Below are positions 56,263 to 64,000 of a DNA stretch of 64,000 bases, in pieces; within the stretch, counting starts at the first letter, position 1; each line of letters opens with the position of its first letter. The notes below the pieces were generated by a model that was not told where the DNA came from, did not search any database, and saw only the letters and a list, made by a program, of their open reading frames with translations. Both the position numbers and the translations under genes were made by a program. The stretch comes from Rotaria sp. Silwood1 (lineage: Eukaryota > Rotifera > Eurotatoria > Philodinida > Philodinidae), in NCBI GenBank assembly GCA_905250075.1, contig CAJNOP010000040.1, positions 62,001 to 126,000 of the forward strand, given 5' to 3'.

Positions 56263-58768
56263 TAAGTATGTAGTGTATCAATGATAAAATATAAAATTTT
56301 CAAGTTTGTTTTGCTAAAAAAAATTCTATACTTACTTGTGAAAAGCATCTAAAATAATAACTAAAAGAAAACGTTTTGAGTGCTAAGATTAAACATATTT
56401 AATGTTGTGATTTATGCATATCGAACAGAAAAATGATTTTTCATGTGAAACTTGAGTTTTAAAATTCGAATATATTATTTTCTTTGGTACTTAGTTTTGA
56501 ATCAAATTAAAACTAAACATTTCGCCCATTGATTTTCTCACCCAAACTGAAAAGAGGATAGAAACTTCTTTTTAGTTTAAGCTTCCCCAATTTTATTTCA
56601 AATCTTCGTTGGATTCAATGGTGATTCGTACAGTTTTACAAATGTACTCTTCAACTTTCAAATATTTGAATGTAGTATGACAAAAAAAGCATAAATGAAT
56701 AGAAATAGAACCATTACTGAATTTAACTAGAGTAACAAGTATTTTGACAAGAAAAATACCGCTGAGTCATCATTATTGTAATCATTGGTTTAATGGAAAA
56801 CATAGTCAATTGATCTTTCTAGATTACTTGATTAGATCATAACAATATACAATGTACGGAAATGACATTACATGAATCTTTGTACACTTATGTGTATGAA
56901 AACTTTTCGAAATTGGACAGTCGGTATCATTTCACAAAAATCCATGAACAATTACTTTTGAATTGGTAGACAATTGTGCAATGACGATACTGTTGGGTAC
57001 GTCACTGATCGTACCTTAGCAAATCATCAATTTTAGCCAGTAAAAACACTTAAGTTTTTAGTTAACGTACGATTTCAGTTAATATAGAAATGGTCTATAG
57101 TGATTAGACATATTATGATATAGCAAACTTTAGAAACATTTATTTTATGGAGATAGTGAACTTATGAAGAGTCTATTTCTAGTAATTGTAACTGTTTTTT
57201 ATTTTTACAACAGAGAATTGTTAGTGGAGAGGGCATTTGTGCTTGTACAGAAGTTCAACAGTGAAATTACATGTTTTCTTTCATCGTAGATGAAAAAAAA
57301 CAGACATTGAAAGCTCTCAAATCCTAATTTTTCTGCATAATTTTGTACAATGCCATATCTATAGTTTACAAGAGGCAGCTACGTTGCCATGGGCGGTGGA
57401 GCCATTAGGCTTGGGGAGGCTCGAGCCTCTCCTAAAAAAACTTAGAGAAGGATTGAGAAGGCTCAAATCTTTGAAAACGTTTTAAAAATTACATCCAACA
57501 TTTGTGTTTTGCTAACAAGAACTCTTCGAACGAGACTTGTCTTGTGTTTTCGTGAAGGGTACATTCAGTCAGACGTTAGATAGCCCATGTTTACCAACTT
57601 ATTTTTCTAAACATCTTGATCTATGACCGCTAATGACTTGTTGATAGAGAAGAATAGTCAACCCATGCAACTCGTCTGGAGAGTCGGTATGTCTTAGTCG
57701 CTCATAGAAGTTTTTTCTCCGCTTTAGTATTATAAAAAGTATCAGAATAACAAACGAACAGTTATGTTTTGACAGACGAAAGGCATGGTACGTGGTGTCA
57801 AATAACAGCTGTTCAAAAATAAAGATACGGATGCAGTTACTAATGATCATGCAGTATGTTCAAACATAGCTTCAATTGATTTAACTGTTGATATTAATAT
57901 TTCCCGTTTAGAACATGACACGAACATTTTAACTCACCATTTTTTGATTATTAGCTTAGAAATGACTTTTGGTATGAAGAAAATTTCAAATATTCAAACT
58001 ATCTATGATATATTTATTGTACAATAAGTTGAAAAATAACTATGTTCTGTTAATTTAGTAAACTTCCCTCCCAGAATAGAACACCACCATATATTAGAAG
58101 GCCACCCACAAGAAAAGTTTTGCAAGGTGTAATAGGAGGCCATGGGTTTTCCGAAAGGTTTTCTCAGAAATCCAGGGAATTTTGAGATTTTAGCACTTAA
58201 AAGCCTGGTTATTAATAAAAAAAACCAAGGTTTCATTGTTAAAATTCCATTTTTTTGTAGTAGAAAAGCTACTTTTGTGGTACTTGGCTGCGAAAAATGC
58301 CTGTTTGAATGCCAGAAAACTTTTTCAAAAATCCATGGTTTTCTAGGACAATTCTAGAAAAAAACTAGTCCGCATTAGAAGGCCATCTTGAAGGAGCGAT
58401 GTAAATTTTCGTAATAGAAGGCCATGCCATTTTTGTTCCGGGGAAGGGGATGTTACACTAAAAACGTTTATATTTGACGATTCTCGTAACAACGAGTAAG
58501 GCTAAAAGATCTTTTGATGTTATGAATCGAATGAATGCATCTATGAACAAGTATGGCGCAACGACGATTAAATCGTATCATTATTCCTCATATTCATAAC
58601 GAAAAATGCGATAAACTGGACTTGAACAGTATCTGTTCCAACTTCATTTCAAAAAAGCAACAGAAAAGATTTTTTGTCGGAATCGTGAATAGTATTTTCT
58701 AGTTCGACTTTATATATTCATTTTAGATTATATTTAAGCTTTTTATGTATGTGCTTGCCATTAATTAG
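56263..58768. other. Repeat-bearing stretch before the assembly gap
   Basis: It contains a hAT-like terminus at about 57394-57440 (GGGCGGTGGAGCCATTAGGC), without a visible partner, and a motif TAGAAGGCCA that recurs at about 58093, 58133 (variant), 58375 and 58414. No exon was supported. Confidence 0.4.
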
Positions 58769-58868
58769 NNNNNNNNNNNNNNNNNNNNNNNNNNNNNNNN
58801 NNNNNNNNNNNNNNNNNNNNNNNNNNNNNNNNNNNNNNNNNNNNNNNNNNNNNNNNNNNNNNNNNNNN
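58769..58868. other. Assembly gap (100 N)
   Basis: A run of exactly 100 N, a scaffold gap of unknown true size. Sequence resumes inside the C-terminal exon of a TAK1-like kinase relative, so part of that gene is missing from the assembly. Confidence 0.95.
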
Positions 58869-59115
58869 AAATGAAATTCAAAATCAATGGTTAAATGAAT
58901 ATTATTTATCAGAAATATATCTAGCATATGAACCATGTTCTAATAATGAAAAGTCAATAGATCGATATCAAGAACATTTAACAATGATGAAACGTATTAT
59001 GAAAAAACAAAAAGATGTAATTGAATTACAACAAAACAAGTTAAAATTGATCATTATGAAGAATTACTGTATGAAAATGAACAATTACAAAACAAAATTA
59101 CTGCGCTATATATAA
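58869..59115 (+). pseudogene. Truncated C-terminal exon of a second TAK1-like kinase copy
   Basis: Starting at the gap edge, the frame reads NEIQNQWLNEYYLSEIYLAY, SIDRYQEHLTMMKRIMKKQK and EQLQNKITAL. This parallels residues of the intact kinase C-terminus at 62291-62545. A one-base deletion near 59038 shifts the frame in the coiled coil. The tail and 3' flank also match the downstream copy. The upstream part may lie in the gap or be lost. Confidence 0.75.
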
Positions 59116-59996
59116 AGATCCATTATGAAAGAGAGAATAATAACATACTTATTAATAAGATTTGTTTTTCTATTTAAAACATATCCATTATAGTGTCAGA
59201 GTCGTGTGTTTATATACGAAAATGATTATTATTTTTCTTCCTTTATTTGTATCGAAAGTAAATAGAAAACTTATCGAAGTAAATTCGTTCTTTTGCCTTT
59301 TTATTTGAGAAGTTAGTATTTAAGTAGAATTGTTTTTTTTTTGAGAAATTTTGTGCTTCTCTAAAAACAAATAAAGTTTGAACTAACTCTGTTATACGTT
59401 CGCTGAGCTTATTAGAGCTTCTTGGTTTTTCTTCGCACGAAGTACACAGTACATCTACTAAAATAAGTTTATTTAAAAGTTCACAGCTTTTTGTAGAATA
59501 ACAGATAACATGGAGTTGAGCGTTTGAAATGTTGAACGATATCATCGAGTAGCTGAAAGTGGAAATGTTTTTCGACTGATTTCAAGTAAAAAATCATAGT
59601 ATTGGTCAACTGTACTACATATAATAGAAACTTCAAATGCCGTCATTGTTATTACTCAACATAAAGAGTATGTAAGTGAGTCATCTTGCTATGTTGCATG
59701 CTGTGGTTAATATTATTTTAGATTTTCAATCGATTTCAAAAATATATCTATCAAGGAATAGCTTTAGCTGTGACCATAGTTTTGTTAAATTTTCGTTTTT
59801 CGCTCAACAGATTACTGAGATAATGCATCAACTATTCTTTATCAGATAAATGAAATGATTCATGTTAATAAAAGAAGTTTTATTGGTTCTTTTTTTCAAA
59901 ACTATATTTTTGCTCGAGCTTTTTCGCATTACGTTGAAAGTTTGAATAATTACGACAAAAGAATTTTTCTTTTTTTTTTTCAGAAATATATTGTAG
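59116..59996. other. 3' flank of kinase copy 2 and 5' flank of the intact kinase
   Basis: 59160-59660 is homologous to 62700-62906 plus 63490-63670, that is, the 3' flanks of two duplicated kinase genes. A pyrimidine tract ending CAG at 59983, fourteen bases before the ATG of the intact gene, is a likely cis- or trans-splice acceptor. Confidence 0.5.
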
Positions 59997-62557
59997 ATGG
60001 ATACTTCATTAAATGACAAAATTATTGCAGAAGCTCTTCAAAAAGCTCAGAAAGGTTTGCAATAAAAGAATATTCTTATAAACCAAGTAATAACGAAGTT
60101 TTTTGCTTTTTTTTTCCTTTTATAGATGGAGGTATTGTTTTAAAGGAAAAATTACGTAAGCTATTAGTTGAACGTCGAATTCCATTTATACCATTAACAA
60201 GTGAAACTGAATCACTGGGTCCACTTGGTGATGGTACATTCGGTATGGTTGAATTAATACGTTATAAAAAAAAATTATATGCACATAAAAGAGCTCGACA
60301 AAATACAAGGGAACATCGCAATGGTATACTAGATGAAGGTATTAAATTATCTGATATAGCTCAACATCATCCAAATATTCAACGTTTAAATTTTATTAAT
60401 CTTCGTACATTTGGTCTCGTTATTGATTATTGTAGTAATGGTTCACTTGATGGATTTGTAAGAGAGAAAACTTCGAACTATACATTAGTTGATGTTCTTA
60501 ATTGGGGCTATCAATTAGCAGATGCATTAAATTTTTTACATTCGAATCAGATTAGTAAGTTTCATTTTTATCGTTTTCATTAATGTAAAATAAAAACAAT
60601 TCATTATAGTTCATCGAGATGTTAAAATGCAAAATATTCTTTTGAAAGATAATTATCAAACACTTGTTCTTACTGATTATGGTACTGCAACACAATTGGG
60701 AAGAGCTGTGCTGACTATTGAAGTTGGAACACCAAGTATGTACTTTCAACAAAAGGGAATTCTATAGTATTGGAAAATCTTATCCGAGAAAGAAAATCTA
60801 ATACAATTTTAGTCACTATGGCACCAGAAGTATTTGCTTATAATCAGTACAATGAAAAATGTGATACATATTCATGGTCAATTGTTTTCTGGCAATTGAT
60901 ATCAAAACAATTATTACCTTATGGAAATCAAGGCAAAGGTTTATTCATATATTTATATAATCTGGGCAGATCAAAGCTCTGACAACATTAAATGAAAACA
61001 AAGAGATATTTGTAAATTTATTTTATTAAATGTTCAAAATAGTTGTCATTAATATTTATACAAAGTTCTATTCCAGCTAAAAGTTTGTCGAATGGACTTT
61101 TTTTTAGACGCTTTCTCTGTAAGATTTTCAACTATCTTGGAGGTTGCACGAGCCAATGATTTTTCATTTGTTTGCTGAGTTAATTTTCACTTGATATAGT
61201 CATTTAGTTAAAAACCACATGTTGCAAAGTCTGATGAAAACGAAAGATGCACCATTGAATTAATACCTTCTTGTGTTAAATAATTAATAACATCCGGATA
61301 AGTATATGGTCGAGCATTACCATGAAATATTTTTGTACCTGTTACATGTGATGACTTTCTTTATTTCCATATTTTATTGAGAACAGAATTGATGCCATTT
61401 TCAATACAATAGTTCTGATCTATAGTCTAGCTTTTATCTGCGCTATGTAAAAGAATAGAACAGTTTGATTCAAACAATATAAAGGACAAGGTTTTTCATT
61501 CAAATCTACTTTGACGAATAAGAGTCGTTGATTACTCACTTCCACTAATTTATCTAGCGTTAGTTGACTTGTGTTCAAGCTGTCTGAGCCATCACGGAAT
61601 TTCGTCCAATTTACGTAGCAAATTTTAACTCTTTCTTGATTTTGTTCATCATTAACTTGATGGGACATCGAACGTATGAGGTAGCTTTTCTCATCTTTAG
61701 TCACTGATAGATAATTTATTCTATTCAACCACACAGAGAGACAGAAATCTTCACTATAATGTCATCGTAAGTTGAATGTAAATCATTGTTGATAACTTTT
61801 CGTACCAATTCAATATTTACATCGGTCAGTTCGAAAACTGGAGTACTATCAAACGAATCCAGCATTCACTCTCCAACATTTCCCAGTAGGAACTGTATTA
61901 TATCTGAAAGAATATCCAAACTAAATCCAAAAAAAAACATTTATTGTATCCAAAACATTCTACTATTTATTCATGCAACCAAATCTATAATGTTAGCTCC
62001 TTCATAAAATTGTCAGCAACGTTGTCAGAACTTTTGGTTACAGCTAGGAATGAATATTTGATTTTGATTCACTATATAAATGAATAATTTTAATAGGTTT
62101 TATATTATCTGTTGTACAAAATCAACTTCGTCCACCTAAATTGAATAACTGTCCAGATTTGTTTGTTGCTTTGATGTATCGTTCATGGCATTCAGATCCA
62201 AATGAACGACCAACATTATTATTTATAAAAAAAGTTCTTCGATTAATATTAAATACATTACCGAAAAAAAAACAAGAATATGCACCAGAAAAGGCAAATG
62301 AAATTCAAAATCAATGGTTAAATGACTATAATTTATCAGAAAAATATTTACCATATGAACCACGTTATAATAATGAGCAATCAATAAATCTCTATGAAGA
62401 ACATTTATCGATGATGGAACGTGTTATGAAACTACACAAAGATATATCTGAATTAAAACAAAAGCAAGCAAAATTTGATCATTATCAAGAATTATTATAT
62501 GACAATGAACAATTACAAAAGGAAATCGATCAACTACGTTCAAGTAGCCAATCTTAA
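59997..62557 (+). CDS. TAK1 (MAP3K7)-like protein kinase, 399 aa, five exons
   Basis: Exons 59997-60054, 60126-60554, 60610-60735, 60813-60938 and 62097-62557 total 1200 nt in frame. Seen: glycine loop LGDGTFGMVEL (53-63), Lys74 in YAHK at the VAIK place, HxN-type catalytic loop HRDVKMQNILL (164-174), DYG instead of DFG (185-187), MAPEVF (207-212), DTYSWSIVFWQL in place of the DVFSWGIILWE type, and RSWHSDPNERPT. The C-terminal 70 residues (YLPYEPRYNNEQSINLYEEH, then a coiled coil) match the TAB-binding end of TAK1. TAK1 is a MAP3K of stress and immune signalling. All catalytic residues remain, so activity is plausible. It is much shorter than human TAK1 (606 aa) because the linker is almost absent. 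The ATG follows a splice-type CAG at 59983. Intron 4 (60939-62096) carries a degraded mariner. Confidence 0.82.
61020..61750 (-). mobile_element. Degraded mariner transposase fragment in kinase intron 4
   Basis: On the minus strand, RVKICYVNWTKFRDGSDSLN (about 61620) and ILFHGNARPYTYPDVINYLT (about 61340) match, in order, the middle and the D-N-A-R-P catalytic part of mariner transposases (HDNARPH, with the Asp changed to Gly here). LARATSKIVENLTEKASKK and FxHLIK-type text follow to about 61020. Stops and frame shifts are frequent, so it is inactive. No terminal inverted repeats were identified. Confidence 0.7.
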
Positions 62558-64000
62558 CAAAAGAACAATATTGTATATAATGATACGATTTCTTTTCGAC
62601 TTTTAGTTGCTATTAATAGTGAAAATGAATTATTTTTATACGTCGATTTTCAATTAGTGTCATTTTTTTTCTCTACAGCAATTCTATTATAATTGAGAAT
62701 TTGGTACTTTCATATAAACATGATTAACTTTTCTTTATTGTCATCGAAAATAATCGTAATCAACTCATTATTTTTACAGTTTTTTGTTTAACAAATATTA
62801 TGCTTCTCTTAAGGAAACAACAGCTTAAGCTAGCTCTTTTACATGTTGGATAAGCTTTGTATAGTTTCTTGTTTTTCTTTCGCAAAGCATAACCAGCAAG
62901 TCTACTAAGGCCCCTTCAAAAAAGTCACTTTTCGCCAAAATGATCGAATTTGAGATAAATTCATGGGCAAATAGCCCATCATCCGCTCTTTCATAAATGA
63001 CAAAAACTGTTACTCAGCAGCTCTTTTATTTCCAAAAATTTTGGAAGATTTCATCACCCACTATTCGAAAAACAAGCCGTTTTTCTGAAAAAAGTGGATC
63101 CAGCAATCTATCGCCAGCATTATTGTATAAGAGAACATCTCTATAGAAACAGCGCCATTTTTTAGAGACTTTTTTGAGTCATTGAACTTGTCATTCCTTT
63201 TCTTCGCTTAAAAGGTAAGAACTTTAAAAAAAGAGACACGAGAGGGGCTACATTCTGATATGCTCTTTCCAATAGAAAAAAATTAAATATCTAGAATGAA
63301 GGTCCACAGAGAAAACTTAAAGATACAATCGAGCTATTTTTGACCCTTGTTTGGTGAATATTTCTGTTGAACATTGTGCTATAGAACTGAAAATTTTACT
63401 ATAGTCATCGCTCACCAGCCCACACATAGCCTGAAAGCTTTATTCAATTTGGATGTGTCTGAGCTGAGATTGATTTTTGAGGAGGAGACGCTGAAAACAA
63501 GTTTATTCAAAAGTTCACAAGTTTTTGAAAAATGATAGATTACATAGAACTCTGTCACAATTCGCCCGGTAGTACTCTCCAACAAAGACATCTACGTCTC
63601 TAGATAGGTTTTAACAAGCTATATCTATTACATAGCTCATCAGCTACCATTCACATTTTCATTGTGAAAAATTTTCTCATTAGACGCTTGTTTTGTTTTG
63701 TTGAACCAAAAACGGTATCATGATAAGTCTTATTTTGAATAAGTTCTATTGTTTCTTTTTTCTTAACAGAAATCGAATGTTGTTAAATGGTCAAAAAAAT
63801 GTCGTACTGTAACCAAATCGATTGCCATTTTTACTCTTTTATTATCATTTTGTTGGTGACCTATTACATTATATATAATATTAGCAAATGTATTTAAAAA
63901 TAAAACAGATTTTTTATATTATTTTAAAGTTATTGCAAATTCGTTTGCTTACTTAATTAAAATCAGTTGTTAATCTAATAATATATGCATTTTTAAATCG
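62558..64000. other. 3' flank of the kinase gene with family A insertion
   Basis: 62700-62906 and 63490-63670 together match the flank of the upstream kinase relative (59160-59660). The family A element at 62907-63489 interrupts this homology. 63670-64000 shows nothing recognisable. Confidence 0.5.
62907..63489. mobile_element. Inverted-repeat element, family A copy 2
   Basis: The left end AAGGCCCCTTCAAAAAAGTC and the right end, whose reverse complement is GTCTCCTCCTCAAAAATC, are partly inverted. The element is in the opposite orientation to 39656-40338. The paralogous flank at about 59455-59470 reads TCTACTAAAATAAGTTTATT without it, which marks the insertion limits. Confidence 0.6.

Noticed and set aside
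1..64000. CRISPR arrays, operons, ribosome binding sites, rRNA and tRNA genes
   Set aside because: No periodic direct repeats with unique spacers, no polycistronic layout and no rRNA or tRNA folds were seen. The window is eukaryotic.

Overview
The window is nuclear DNA from an animal: AT-rich, with genes broken by many short introns (mostly 45-80 bp, GT-AG) and no prokaryotic features. The best guess at lineage is a bdelloid rotifer. This rests on a decayed copy of what I recognise as a large F-box-like family of bdelloids (30.3-31.7 kb), very short introns, and several short fold-back elements ending in TGTGGG-type repeats, which is the telomeric unit I recall for bdelloids. The assignment is an inference. 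Two N runs mark assembly gaps: 28979-28988 (10 N) and 58769-58868 (100 N).

Layout. 0.75-1.18 kb: a 3-exon gene for a small secreted cysteine-containing protein. 1.2-8.6 kb: no gene found. 8.7-10.8 kb: a MEF2 transcription factor gene (+) with a likely 5'UTR exon. 11.2-22.5 kb: the checkpoint clamp loader RAD17 (-), with an intact 3-exon gene for a single-pass membrane protein (LolA-like family, +) nested inside one of its introns. 23.7-26.0 kb: an FE65/APBB adaptor (WW + two PTB domains, +). 26-34 kb: repeat-rich, with a Mutator-like element carrying a FLYWCH zinc-finger fragment and a 10-bp target duplication, TGTGGG hairpins, an F-box-like pseudogene and a perfect-ended fold-back element. 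34.3-36.4 kb: ribosomal protein L5 (-), whose introns hold four box C/D snoRNA candidates. 36.7-38.3 kb: dynactin p24 (DCTN3, +). 38.4-38.9 kb: an Mpo1/DUF962 membrane enzyme (-). 39.1-46.1 kb: a DDHD phospholipase (+) with a 7-nt microexon. 47.0-53.9 kb: POLDIP2 (+), with a complete Rab26/37-type GTPase gene (-) inside an intron. 54-64 kb: a cluster derived from a TAK1-like kinase, with one intact 399-residue gene (60.0-62.6 kb), two decayed relatives upstream, a degraded mariner and dispersed inverted-repeat elements.

Read together, the intact genes are mostly single-copy housekeeping or signalling genes (DNA-damage checkpoint, ribosome, dynein cofactor, lipid enzymes, vesicle traffic, mitochondrial/nuclear POLDIP2, transcription). 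They form no pathway. Head-to-head pairs (RAD17/FE65, RPL5/DCTN3, Mpo1/DDHD) suggest shared promoter regions, and two genes sit antisense inside introns of others.

Exon borders were placed by hand from GT-AG sites, reading-frame continuity and similarity to remembered family sequences. Transcript data would be needed to confirm them. The least expected content is the set of four snoRNA candidates in two duplicated pairs within RPL5, the two nested genes, and the kinase cluster in which a transposable element is present in one paralogous tail and absent from the other.
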